A stretch of DNA of 7,870 nt. Origin: an uncultured Ruminococcus sp. GTDB lineage: Bacteria; Bacillota; Clostridia; Oscillospirales; Ruminococcaceae. Shown piece after piece: positions 1 through 6,787 of the stretch. The notes beneath the pieces are model-generated. The model was not told the origin of the DNA. It did no database searches and saw only the letters and a list, made by a program, of their open reading frames with translations. A program made the position numbers and the translations under genes. Within the stretch, counting starts at the first letter, position 1, and the number at the start of each line of letters is the position of its first letter. The stretch lies in NCBI GenBank assembly GCA_945867875.1, contig CAMBJF010000106.1, positions 1 through 7,870 of the forward strand. Direction: 5' to 3'.

Positions 1-20
1 AAGAGACAGATACTATATTA

Positions 21-26
21 TATAAT
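21..26 (+). promoter_or_regulatory. Candidate -10 element for the chemotaxis receptor gene
   Basis: A perfect TATAAT lies 34 bases before the receptor's ATG. With a normal 17-base spacer, the matching -35 box would fall at or before the left edge of the window, so it cannot be checked. Transcription would begin near position 33, leaving a short leader that contains the ribosome binding site AAAGGA (46-51). The surrounding DNA is AT-rich, which raises the chance of a fortuitous match. Confidence 0.4.
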
Positions 27-60
27 TTACAGGAAAGTTCTCTGCAAAGGAATGTGATAT

Positions 61-2061
61 ATGAACGGGTCGAAAAAATCAAGGGGTCTTATCAGGTCTA
101 TCGTTATTTCAGTAATAATTACCATCGCTGCGGCGCTGGTGCTGCTGTCGGTCATAGGCTTTGCTGCTTCCTACGCAAAGGTCAAAAACGGCGTGCGGGG
201 CGAGGCGGAGCAGTCTATCTCGGTGTATAAGGAAAAAATTGACGGCTGGCTCACCGAACAGGCAGATTTCTGCGCATCTCAGGCGAATGCTGCGGGAAAT
301 CTTGTCCCTGCGGCAGGCAACAGGCGATTTAATGACAAGTTTATTGATTCGGCTATGACCCTCAATGACGCTCTCCTTGACTGCTACACCGCCTACAAGG
401 ACAAGGGACTTTATATGGCAGTCACCGACACATCGACCCTCCCCGAGGGCTTTGATGCCACATCGAGAGGCTGGTATAAAAAATCTTTCGACACAAATTC
501 GACTATAATCACCGCCCCTTATATCGACACCGCCACAGGCGCAATGATAGTCACGGTTGCCTCTCCCATTTATGAAAACGGCAATGCGGTGGGCGTTTTC
601 GGCTGCGACATTACCCTTGACTACATAATCGACCTTGTAAGCGAGATGCAGCTTACGGAAAACGGCGTTCCCGTGCTCATTGACGGCGACGGAAACATTA
701 TGCTCCACGGAAATGATGCTCTGAGCCCCCGACTTGAAAACGGTGAGGCTGTTATTACTTCCGTAAACGATGCGGGCGGCGATTACGGAGCTGTTGTTTC
801 GGCTCTTTCCGACGGCATTTATATGGACAAGAACAAGGATTTTGACGGAACGGAGAAATATTTCCTTTTCACAAAGCTTTCCTCCGCTGACTGGACTATC
901 GGCTATGTGTGCCCGAAAAATGACATTGACGGCTCTCTGAACGGGCTTGCGGTCATTTATACTATACTTACCCTCGTGTTCCTTGCAGGAGGTACGGCTG
1001 TGGTGGCTATGGTCATCAAGGCACAGCTGAAGCCATTGAAGCAGATAAATCTTGCGGCTGAGAAAATTGCGGCAGGCGACCTTTCCGCACAGTTTGACTA
1101 CAGCTCCGATGATTCCGTGGGTGCTCTCTGCAATAATTTTGCCCGCTGCACCGATATGACACGTCGTTACATCTCGGACATCTCCGAAAAGCTTGACCGC
1201 CTTGCGGACGGCGATTTCACAGTTTCCGTCACCGAGGATTATATCGGCGATTTTGCTCCTATCAAGGAATCTATGACGAATATTATCGCATCAATGAGGA
1301 ATATTCTTAATAACATCGAGGTGGCTTCGGGACAGGTAAATCTCGGAGCGGCAAATGTGGCTCAGACCTCCACGATCCTTGCAGAGGGCGTGTTTGACCA
1401 GACTGAAAATCTTAAAAAGCTCAATTCCGATATGGCTGTCATCATTGAAAAGGTGAAGGATAGCGACAAAAATGCAGGCGAAGCAAGACAGCTGGCGGCG
1501 GGAGCTATGGATAAGCTCCGTCTCAGCAGCGATGAGATGAACAAGCTTCTTGGGGCTATGTCCCAGATATCCGAAATGAGCGCCGAGACCGCAAAGATAA
1601 TCAAGACCATTGACGATATTGCATTCCAGACAAATATCCTTGCTCTCAACGCTTCCGTTGAGGCTGCAAGGGCAGGTGCTGCGGGCAAGGGCTTTACCGT
1701 TGTTGCCGACGAGGTCAGAAACCTTGCGGGCAAATCCGCCGAGGCAGCAAAACGCACATCAAAGCTTATAAACGAGACTGCCGAAGCCGTTGCATCGGGT
1801 GCGGCACTTGCCGATTCCACAGCAAAGGCTCTTTCCGATGCCGTGGAGGATACCGCCCGTGTTGACGAGAACATCGGCAGGATATCCGACAGTGCCAAGG
1901 AGCAGAGTGAGTTTATGGACAGCGTTTTCAGCGGCATAAACGCCATTTCTCAGGTGGTAAACACCACATCGGACAATGCTCAGTCAGGTGCTGCGTCGAG
2001 TGAGGAGCTTAGCGGTCAGGCATCAATGCTGAGTCAGCTCGTTTCGGGATTCAAACTATAA
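61..2061 (+). CDS. Methyl-accepting chemotaxis protein with dCache sensor
   Basis: A 666-residue transmembrane chemoreceptor that would sense a small molecule outside the cell and control the CheA/CheW kinase complex. Visible parts in order: membrane segment 1 (about 11-37); extracellular double-Cache sensor (about 40-285) with R136-x-W-Y139, Y154-x-D156 and a GVFGCD motif ending at D183; membrane segment 2 (about 295-319); HAMP linker (about 319-371, Pro325); a second HAMP-like stretch (about 372-417, LADGDF); and the signalling coiled coil with the highly conserved hairpin tip around 515-555 ([20 protein letters not shown], then [10 protein letters not shown]). Length and order are normal for the family. 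There is no C-terminal CheR-docking pentapeptide. The ATG start is supported by AAAGGA nine bases upstream. The Cache residues resemble the amino-acid-binding type, which is an inference. No other chemotaxis gene lies in the window, so motility cannot be judged here. Confidence 0.96.
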   Translation: MNGSKKSRGLIRSIVISVIITIAAALVLLSVIGFAASYAKVKNGVRGEAEQSISVYKEKIDGWLTEQADFCASQANAAGNLVPAAGNRRFNDKFIDSAMTLNDALLDCYTAYKDKGLYMAVTDTSTLPEGFDATSRGWYKKSFDTNSTIITAPYIDTATGAMIVTVASPIYENGNAVGVFGCDITLDYIIDLVSEMQLTENGVPVLIDGDGNIMLHGNDALSPRLENGEAVITSVNDAGGDYGAVVSALSDGIYMDKNKDFDGTEKYFLFTKLSSADWTIGYVCPKNDIDGSLNGLAVIYTILTLVFLAGGTAVVAMVIKAQLKPLKQINLAAEKIAAGDLSAQFDYSSDDSVGALCNNFARCTDMTRRYISDISEKLDRLADGDFTVSVTEDYIGDFAPIKESMTNIIASMRNILNNIEVASGQVNLGAANVAQTSTILAEGVFDQTENLKKLNSDMAVIIEKVKDSDKNAGEARQLAAGAMDKLRLSSDEMNKLLGAMSQISEMSAETAKIIKTIDDIAFQTNILALNASVEAARAGAAGKGFTVVADEVRNLAGKSAEAAKRTSKLINETAEAVASGAALADSTAKALSDAVEDTARVDENIGRISDSAKEQSEFMDSVFSGINAISQVVNTTSDNAQSGAASSEELSGQASMLSQLVSGFKL

Positions 2062-2067
2062 TAATGT

Positions 2068-2097
2068 AAGGGCAGATGTGTTTCTGCCCTTTTGTTT
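2068..2097 (+). terminator. Rho-independent terminator after the chemoreceptor gene
   Basis: A 9-bp perfect stem (2068-2076 with 2083-2091, core GGGCAGA/TCTGCCC) has a 6-base loop and is followed by TTGTTT. It begins seven bases after the receptor stop codon and ends exactly where the ribosome binding site of the next gene starts. It should end most receptor transcripts. The short, G-interrupted T-tract suggests leaky termination. Confidence 0.75.
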
Positions 2098-2106
2098 AAA
2101 GGAGGG
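2098..2106 (+). promoter_or_regulatory. Ribosome binding site fixing the acetyltransferase start
   Basis: AAAGGAGGG is an almost complete anti-Shine-Dalgarno match, six bases before the GTG at 2113. An in-frame TTG at 2092 would extend the protein by seven residues. That codon lies inside the terminator tail, in front of this site, and has no ribosome binding site of its own. The GTG is therefore the likely start. Confidence 0.85.
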
Positions 2107-2112
2107 TACAGC

Positions 2113-2889
2113 GTGATAATCAGGAGCGATATGGAGCTTGCGGCGGCAAAACAGCTTGGCATCGACTTCGGCTGTGCCCCCGAAAGTCTGTTTAAGTATG
2201 AAAACACCGTGACGCTGCCTGTGAAAAAAGAGGGCAGGCGTATGTTTTATGATGAACTGCCCCTCTTTCGTGCCGCAACAATGGGAATGGGTGCGGTCAT
2301 ATCCGCAGGGGAAGCGGTAATGCCATATGCAAAGCTCCTGGGCAGTCAGCGGAGCGGAACGGAGATATTCTGCGCCGAGAGCATATCCGCCATAAACCGA
2401 GAGCTTTTCACCCACGGCTGCTATATAGGCGGCATAAATCAGTATTATCTCCCGAAAACGCCCTACAGAAGCGGCGCAAGGGCGGAGGGGTATTCCCTCA
2501 GAGTGTTCGAGGACGATGACATCAAGGAGCTGTATTCCTGCGAGGGATTTTCCAACGCTCTTTTATACAGGAGCGAGGGTGCGAGACGTGACATACTTGC
2601 GGTCTGCGCCGTTAACGGCAGGAGAATTATGGGCATTGCGGGAGCGTCAAACGACAGCCCAGCTATGGCTCAGATAGGCATAGATGTGCTGCCCGAATTT
2701 CGTGGAATGGGCGTTGGTGCGGCGCTTGTGTCCGCCTGTGCGGGAGAGCTTCTTGCATCGGGATATGTGCCATATTACGGAACGTGGTGTGGGAATATAA
2801 TCTCACAGCGGCTGGCGGCAAAATGCGGTTTTGTTCCTGCTTGGTGTGAGATGTATTCGGCAATGATAGTCAAGAATAATGAGAAATAG
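2113..2889 (+). CDS. GNAT-family N-acetyltransferase (C-terminal GNAT domain)
   Basis: A 258-residue cytoplasmic protein starting at GTG. The C-terminal half (about 128-250) has a GNAT acetyltransferase pattern: a beta strand ending in QIGIDVLPEF, then the acetyl-CoA pyrophosphate-binding loop R197-G-M-G-V-G202 and its helix, then a late NIISQRLAAKCGF segment typical of the last GNAT helix and strand. It should transfer an acetyl group from acetyl-CoA to an amine, but the substrate is not readable. The N-terminal part (about 1-125) is not recognisable as a second GNAT domain and may be a substrate-recognition or dimerisation region. Only 51 bases separate it from the chemoreceptor gene, and these hold a terminator. 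Expression therefore depends on read-through or on a weak promoter overlapping the receptor stop codon. It converges with the spoIIP unit. Confidence 0.85.
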   Translation: MIIRSDMELAAAKQLGIDFGCAPESLFKYENTVTLPVKKEGRRMFYDELPLFRAATMGMGAVISAGEAVMPYAKLLGSQRSGTEIFCAESISAINRELFTHGCYIGGINQYYLPKTPYRSGARAEGYSLRVFEDDDIKELYSCEGFSNALLYRSEGARRDILAVCAVNGRRIMGIAGASNDSPAMAQIGIDVLPEFRGMGVGAALVSACAGELLASGYVPYYGTWCGNIISQRLAAKCGFVPAWCEMYSAMIVKNNEK

Positions 2890-2916
2890 CCTGGCTGTGC
2901 GGCAGTCAGGCTATTT
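2884..2916. terminator. Bidirectional hairpin terminator between convergent genes
   Basis: A 14-bp stem (2884-2897 with 2903-2916, one G-T wobble; arms AAATAGCCTG and CAGGCTATTT) has a 5-base loop. It overlaps the acetyltransferase stop codon and lies eight bases beyond the stop codon of the small minus-strand gene. The A-rich outer left arm and T-rich right arm provide a short T-run in both directions, so it probably ends both convergent transcripts. The U-tracts beyond the stem are weak. Confidence 0.75.
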
Positions 2917-2923
2917 ACATATA

Positions 2924-3127
2924 TTATAAATAATAATCCCTGTCCATAACGGTAACGATAATATCGCCGTCCTCAACGTTTATGTCAAATAGTGTCATTT
3001 TGTCGCTGCTTACGGCGTTGTGGCAGTTCACCGTCACAACAGCCCCGCCTACTGCAAGCATTGCGGCGGAAATGATGTAAATGCTTATTATGCTGAGATA
3101 ATAGCCTGCCTTGCTTTTAAACTTCAT
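2924..3127 (-). CDS. Small single-pass membrane protein coupled to spoIIP
   Basis: A 67-residue protein of unknown family. It has a short basic N-terminus (MKFKSKAG), a hydrophobic segment at about residues 8-33, and a short acidic tail (NVEDGDIIVTVMDRDYYL) that would lie outside the cytoplasmic membrane under the positive-inside rule. The start was chosen at the ATG ending at 3127, because the AGAAAGG site (3142-3136) is eight bases away from it. The ATG six bases earlier would leave only two bases of spacing. The ribosome binding site overlaps the spoIIP stop codon and the gap is 14 bases, so the two genes are almost certainly one transcript. By position it may act during sporulation, in the mother-cell membrane. 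That role is inference only, and I do not recognise the sequence. Confidence 0.72.
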   Translation of the reverse strand: MKFKSKAGYYLSIISIYIISAAMLAVGGAVVTVNCHNAVSSDKMTLFDINVEDGDIIVTVMDRDYYL

Positions 3128-3135
3128 AGCCATTT

Positions 3136-3142
3136 CCTTTCT
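3136..3142 (-). promoter_or_regulatory. Ribosome binding site overlapping the spoIIP stop codon
   Basis: AGAAAGG on the minus strand shares its first base with the spoIIP TAA (3144-3142). It sits eight bases before the ATG ending at 3127 but only two before the alternative ATG ending at 3133. It therefore favours the shorter product and suggests translational coupling to spoIIP. Confidence 0.65.
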
Positions 3143-4428
3143 TATTTGACCGTTGATATCAGTGCGTCGGCAATGCCCTCTGCGGACAGCTCACCTGCAT
3201 ATACTGCCTGTTCGAGACTGTTTCCGTGACCGCCTACCTCTATGAGCAGGGAGCCTGTGGTAAGGTCCTGATTGTACTTTCGGTAATCGTAAAGCACGGG
3301 TCTTGTAAGACCGCTGTACCGCTTTTCCATATACTGCTGGAAAAGCGAGGCGGTGCGGAGGTTTTTCATACAATCGGGCATTCCCATTGTCCCGTCATCA
3401 CAGCCGCAGATTATCATTACCTGTGCGGACTTTTTGCCCTTAACGGTGACTGTGGGGGCGATTATTTCGCCGCTTTCCCGCTCAATGGCATCTCTGTGAA
3501 CATCGAGCACCACTTTGATAGAGGGGTATTTTTCAAGGATATCCTCCACCGTGACCCTGCTCCTGTCGTATGAGCCGTTGTAGGAGGGATAATCGTGAAC
3601 GGTGGTGTCGTGATAGGTGCGAATGCCACGGCTCTCGAAAACCTTGGTCATGGCGTCGCCCACAGCCACCATATTCTTGCTGTTGTCGGTGGTTCGGCAA
3701 ATGTAATCGGGGTCGTAATGCCCGCTGTCGTCGGGCTGGTAGCTTTCGGTGGTGTGGGTGTGCATTATAAGTATCTGCGGCTCGTTTTCGGGGGCGTTCA
3801 GCTCTATGTTGAAATCGGGCGCAAGACCTGCTTCGGCGGCGATTGTTTCAGATGACAGCTTCGTTACATTGCGAATCTGTCCCCCCAGGGGCAGGTCTAT
3901 GTAATTGCTGCCTGTCCCTGAGCCGTAACAGAGGGGGGTCACAACGCCGTCGCCCGAAAATGAATCGGGATATGGCAGTGGGTCAGCGTTGCTTGTGGGG
4001 GGGGGCAATAAGTCCTCCACAAGCTTCTCTTCGTTCACCGATGAGGGCATATGGCGGCTGCCCTTGGAGAGCATAAGTATATCCTCCTCGGTCATTTTTT
4101 CGGCATCAATAGCAGTATTGGCGGCGGAAGACGGATTATTCTCCTTTGAGACTGTATTTTTTTCGCATATGCCGCCAAGAAAGGCTGTTATATCCTGACC
4201 GCTTGTCTGCTCAATGTCAGCGGATAGCTTTGAGAGGGCATATGCTCCCGATGAAACAGCTTCCGATATGGGAGATATGACTTCCGGAAAGCTCCAAAGG
4301 GCAAGGAATATAAGTCCCCCTGCACAGAACAGTCCCGAACGTGGGGCTTTAGAGCACTTCTGGGGTCTGCGGACTGGCTCTGCGTGGTAAAATCTCATCT
4401 CATTATACTCGTTTTCTCTGTCATTCAT
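3142..4428 (-). CDS. spoIIP: Stage II sporulation protein P (engulfment hydrolase)
   Basis: A 428-residue membrane-anchored cell-wall hydrolase. In the family, SpoIIP works with SpoIID and SpoIIM in the mother cell, where its amidase and endopeptidase activities thin septal peptidoglycan so the forespore can be engulfed. Seen here: a cytoplasmic N-terminus; a membrane segment at about 31-51; a long low-complexity linker (about 52-205) holding three prolines encoded by a C9 run; and the SpoIIP catalytic domain (about 206-428). The domain shows MHTHTTESY (H223, H225, E228), DVHRDA (D309, H311, R312) and LIEVGGHGNS (E397, H401), which I take as the metal-binding and catalytic positions. The GGAGG at 4442-4438 lies nine bases before the ATG. 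A sigma-E-like promoter lies just upstream, and a small membrane-protein gene follows. Length is within the family range. Identity is secure, but which residues bind zinc is inferred. Confidence 0.95.
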   Translation of the reverse strand: MNDRENEYNEMRFYHAEPVRRPQKCSKAPRSGLFCAGGLIFLALWSFPEVISPISEAVSSGAYALSKLSADIEQTSGQDITAFLGGICEKNTVSKENNPSSAANTAIDAEKMTEEDILMLSKGSRHMPSSVNEEKLVEDLLPPPTSNADPLPYPDSFSGDGVVTPLCYGSGTGSNYIDLPLGGQIRNVTKLSSETIAAEAGLAPDFNIELNAPENEPQILIMHTHTTESYQPDDSGHYDPDYICRTTDNSKNMVAVGDAMTKVFESRGIRTYHDTTVHDYPSYNGSYDRSRVTVEDILEKYPSIKVVLDVHRDAIERESGEIIAPTVTVKGKKSAQVMIICGCDDGTMGMPDCMKNLRTASLFQQYMEKRYSGLTRPVLYDYRKYNQDLTTGSLLIEVGGHGNSLEQAVYAGELSAEGIADALISTVK

Positions 4429-4459
4429 ATTATCATTCCTCCGCTAAGTTTATATAGTA

Positions 4460-4489
4460 ATAGTATGCAGAAGAGATTTTAAATATGTA
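4460..4489 (-). promoter_or_regulatory. Putative sigma-E (mother-cell) promoter of spoIIP
   Basis: Read on the minus strand, the -35 region ACATATT (4488-4482) is followed by a 14-base spacer and the -10 region CATACTAT (4467-4460). The Bacillus subtilis sigma-E consensus is kmATATT, 14-15 bases, CATACAnT, so each box differs at one defined position. The expected start, near 4453, leaves a leader of about 25 bases that contains the spoIIP ribosome binding site. I see no convincing sigma-A promoter for spoIIP in this gap. Use of sigma-E agrees with known spoIIP regulation in Bacillus. Confidence 0.7.
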
Positions 4490-4566
4490 TTATGACAATT
4501 AAAATGACGAAAACAAGCGGTTAATACGCAATTATGTTAACAAAATGTAAATCCTCAAAAAAATGC

Positions 4567-4595
4567 TTGACTTTTGGAGTATGGTATGATATACT
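4567..4595 (+). promoter_or_regulatory. Sigma-A promoter of the tRNA-Thr/tRNA-Tyr unit
   Basis: The -35 box TTGACT (4567-4572), a 17-base spacer and the -10 box TATACT (4590-4595) each differ from consensus at one base. A TG at 4587-4588 one base before the -10 makes it an extended -10. Transcription should begin near 4602, about 38 bases before the first tRNA. It is divergent from the spoIIP promoter, with roughly 150 bases between the two start points. Confidence 0.85.
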
Positions 4596-4639
4596 TTAAT
4601 AGTCGCTTGAAGAGAGCACACGGAACTCAAAAAATTCAA

Positions 4640-4715
4640 GCTGGTGTAGCTCAGTTGGTAGAGCAGCTGATTTGTAATCAGCAGGTCGGGGGTTCAAGTC
4701 CGTCCACCAGCTCCA
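4640..4715 (+). tRNA. tRNA-Thr(TGT)
   Basis: A 76-base tRNA with encoded CCA (4713-4715). It has a perfect 7-bp acceptor stem (GCTGGTG 4640-4646 with CACCAGC 4705-4711), a D-arm GCTC/GAGC, and a 5-bp anticodon stem GCTGA/TCAGC around the loop TTTGTAA. The anticodon TGT (4673-4675) reads the threonine codon ACA and probably others by wobble. The T-arm keeps the TTC loop motif, but its stem has one G-G mismatch (4690 with 4702) next to a G-T pair. It is first in a two-tRNA transcript. Confidence 0.96.
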
Positions 4716-4718
4716 TAT

Positions 4719-4802
4719 GGAAGAGTTCCCGAGTGGCCAAAGGGGGCAGACTGTAAATCTGTTGCTTCGGCTTCGGTGGTTCGAATCCACCCTCTTCCAC
4801 CA
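4719..4802 (+). tRNA. tRNA-Tyr(GTA)
   Basis: An 84-base class II tRNA with encoded CCA (4800-4802). It has an acceptor stem GGAAGAG (4719-4725) with CTCTTCC (4792-4798), an anticodon loop CTGTAAA (4751-4757) with anticodon GTA (4753-4755), a long variable arm as expected for bacterial tyrosine tRNA, and a perfect T-stem GGTGG/CCACC around TTCGAAT. It lies three bases after tRNA-Thr, so both are processed from one precursor ended by the following terminator. Confidence 0.97.
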
Positions 4803-4809
4803 GTAAATT

Positions 4810-4840
4810 GCCTTGCAGGTTTTGCCTGCAAGGCTTTTTT
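4810..4840 (+). terminator. Rho-independent terminator of the tRNA unit
   Basis: A perfect 10-bp stem (GCCTTGCAGG 4810-4819 with CCTGCAAGGC 4825-4834) has a 5-base loop and is followed by six Ts. It starts seven bases after the tRNA-Tyr CCA end, a textbook intrinsic terminator. Confidence 0.93.
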
Positions 4841-4876
4841 ATGCAAAGACGTATTTGTATGGGTTCTATAGAATTT

Positions 4877-4907
4877 TTGGCAACAGTTTAATTTATTCGG
4901 GCATAAT
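4877..4907 (+). promoter_or_regulatory. Tentative promoter of typA
   Basis: TTGGCA (4877-4882) and CATAAT (4902-4907) are separated by 19 bases, longer than optimal. This is the best sigma-A-like pair in the 126 bases between the tRNA terminator and typA, a gene that needs its own promoter because a strong terminator precedes it. A perfect 10-bp palindrome (TTCTATAGAA, 4864-4873) lies just upstream. The leader would be about 50 bases and is A-rich. Confidence 0.4.
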
Positions 4908-4966
4908 ATCCATACGGCAGGGACGAAATTAAAGAAAAAATTTCTAAAAAATGAAAGGAAATCCTT

Positions 4967-6787
4967 ATGGTACGAAACGATCTGCGCAATATTGCAATCA
5001 TAGCCCACGTTGACCACGGAAAGACTACTCTTGTTGATGAAATGCTCAAGCAGGGCGGCGCTTTCAGAGAAAATCAGGAGGTCGAGGACAGAGTAATGGA
5101 CTCCAACGACATCGAGCGTGAGAGAGGCATTACAATTCTCGCAAAGAACACCTCCGTTAAATACAACGGCGTTAAGATAAACATTATCGACACCCCGGGC
5201 CACGCTGATTTCGGCGGCGAGGTTGAGCGTGTCCTCAAAATGGTTGACGGCGTTATCCTCCTCGTTGATGCTGCGGAAGGACCTATGCCCCAGACAAGAT
5301 TCGTTCTTTCAAAGGCTCTCGAGCTTGGCCACAAGATAATCATTGTTGTAAACAAGATCGACCGTCCCGATGCCCGTCTTGATGAGATAGGCGATGAAGT
5401 TCTGGAGCTTCTTCTTGACCTTGATGCAAACGATGAGCAGCTTGAAAGCCCTATCCTTTTCTGCTCGGGACGTGCAGGCACCTGCTCCCTCAGCCAGTAT
5501 GAGGCAGGAACAGACCTGAAGCCCCTTTTCGACACTATCCTTGACTATATCCCTGCTCCAGAGGGCGACGAGAACGGCCCTATGCAGATGCTCATTTCCT
5601 CTATCGACTACAATGATTATGTTGGAAGAACAGGCATCGGACGTGTTGAGAGAGGAGTTATAAAGGTAAATCAGCCTGTTATCGTCGGCGATTACCACGA
5701 AACAAAGAAGCCTTACAACAGCAAGATCGTTACGATAAGCCAGATTGAAGGACTTGGCAAGCAGAATGTTGACGAAGCCAAGGTGGGCGATATCGTTTGG
5801 ATATCGGGTATCGAGAACATCACTATCGGCGATACCCTCTGCGCTGCGGATAATTATGAGCCCCTGCCTTTTGTTAAGATATCCGAGCCTACCGTTGAAA
5901 TGACATTCTCCGTAAACGACAGCCCCTTTGCAGGCAGAGAGGGCAAGTTCGTTACCTCCCGTCAGCTCCGTGAGAGACTTTTCAAGGAAGTTCTGAGAGA
6001 CGTTTCCCTGAGAGTTTCCGAGACCGAGAACACCGATGCATTCAGAGTATGCGGCCGTGGCGAGATGCACCTTTCCATTCTCATCGAGAATATGCGCCGT
6101 GAGGGTTATGAGCTTGGCGTATCGACTCCCCGTGTCCTTATGAAGGAAATTGACGGCGTTATGTGCGAGCCTATGGAGAGACTTGTTATCGACGTTCCCG
6201 AGGACTGCACAGGCTCTGTTATGGAGAAAATGGGCACAAGAAAGGCAGAGCTCCAGACAATGCACCCCCAGGGCAGCCGTATGAGACTTGAATTTATAAT
6301 CCCCGCAAGAGGACTTTTCGGCTACAAGAGCGAGTTCCTTACCGACACCAAGGGCGAGGGTGTTATGAGCAGCATTTTCGATTCCTACCAGCCTTACAAG
6401 GGCGATATCCCCAGAAGAAACACAGGCTCCCTTATCTCCTTTGAGACAGGCGAGGCTGTTACCTACGGCCTGTTCAACGCACAGGAGAGAGGTTCTCTCT
6501 TCATCGGCGCAGGCACTCCTGTTTATGAGGGAATGGTCGTTGGCGCATCTCCCAAGGTTGAGGACCTCGTTGTTAACGTATGTAAGAAGAAGCATCTCAC
6601 AAACACCCGTGCAAGCGGTTCAGATGATGCTCTCCGTCTCGTTCCTCCCAGAAAGCTCTCCCTTGAGGACAGCCTTGAATTTATCGCTGATGATGAGCTC
6701 CTTGAAGTAACACCCAAGTCCATCAGAATCAGAAAGCGTATCCTTGACAACGCTCTCAGAGCAAAGACCAAAGCCAAGGAAAAGTAA
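4967..6787 (+). CDS. typA: Translational GTPase TypA/BipA
   Basis: A 606-residue ribosome-associated GTPase of the EF-G/LepA class. In the family it binds the ribosome at the elongation-factor site, and is linked to 50S subunit assembly and growth under stress or low temperature. All GTPase motifs are visible: G1 AHVDHGKT (13-20), G2 RERGITI (51-57), G3 DTPGH (75-79), G4 NKID (129-132) and a G5-like SGRAG (167-171). Domain II follows (about 200-300), then the elongation-factor-like domains III and V, and the BipA-type C-terminal domain ending in a basic tail (IRIRKR ... RAKTKAKEK). Length is normal. The ATG is supported by AAAGGA seven bases upstream (4954-4959). The codon choice, rich in GTT, CGT and CTC, differs somewhat from the neighbours and suggests high expression. 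It is flanked by terminators and is probably a single-gene transcript. Confidence 0.97.
   Translation: MVRNDLRNIAIIAHVDHGKTTLVDEMLKQGGAFRENQEVEDRVMDSNDIERERGITILAKNTSVKYNGVKINIIDTPGHADFGGEVERVLKMVDGVILLVDAAEGPMPQTRFVLSKALELGHKIIIVVNKIDRPDARLDEIGDEVLELLLDLDANDEQLESPILFCSGRAGTCSLSQYEAGTDLKPLFDTILDYIPAPEGDENGPMQMLISSIDYNDYVGRTGIGRVERGVIKVNQPVIVGDYHETKKPYNSKIVTISQIEGLGKQNVDEAKVGDIVWISGIENITIGDTLCAADNYEPLPFVKISEPTVEMTFSVNDSPFAGREGKFVTSRQLRERLFKEVLRDVSLRVSETENTDAFRVCGRGEMHLSILIENMRREGYELGVSTPRVLMKEIDGVMCEPMERLVIDVPEDCTGSVMEKMGTRKAELQTMHPQGSRMRLEFIIPARGLFGYKSEFLTDTKGEGVMSSIFDSYQPYKGDIPRRNTGSLISFETGEAVTYGLFNAQERGSLFIGAGTPVYEGMVVGASPKVEDLVVNVCKKKHLTNTRASGSDDALRLVPPRKLSLEDSLEFIADDELLEVTPKSIRIRKRILDNALRAKTKAKEK

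Noticed and set aside
109..708. 199-codon antisense frame inside the chemoreceptor gene
   Set aside because: It is a shadow of the real gene, with no recognisable domain.
2092..2112. TTG start for the acetyltransferase
   Set aside because: The TTG is within the terminator tail and precedes the strong ribosome binding site that fits the GTG at 2113.
3226..4198. Plus-strand frames across spoIIP
   Set aside because: They overlap a well-supported SpoIIP reading frame, are rich in Cys, Arg and Trp from reversed codons, and lack ribosome binding sites.
4585..4590. TATGAT as the -10 of the tRNA promoter
   Set aside because: It is only 12 bases from TTGACT. The overlapping TATACT has the ideal 17-base spacer and an extended -10.
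4574..4790. Short open frames on both strands across the tRNA pair (peptides with GVAQLVEQLICNQQVGGSSP and WTDLNPRPADYKSAALPTEL)
   Set aside because: These are well-known false proteins produced by translating tRNA genes, and both frames run over the Thr and Tyr tRNAs.
4925..4944. GAAATT/AATTTC inverted repeat before typA
   Set aside because: It is a 6-bp AT-dominated stem in an A-rich leader, too weak to distinguish from chance.
5309..6595. 428-codon open frame antisense to typA
   Set aside because: It lies entirely inside typA, whose biased codon use removes stops from the opposite frame. Its translation shows no domain pattern, and no start signal stands out.
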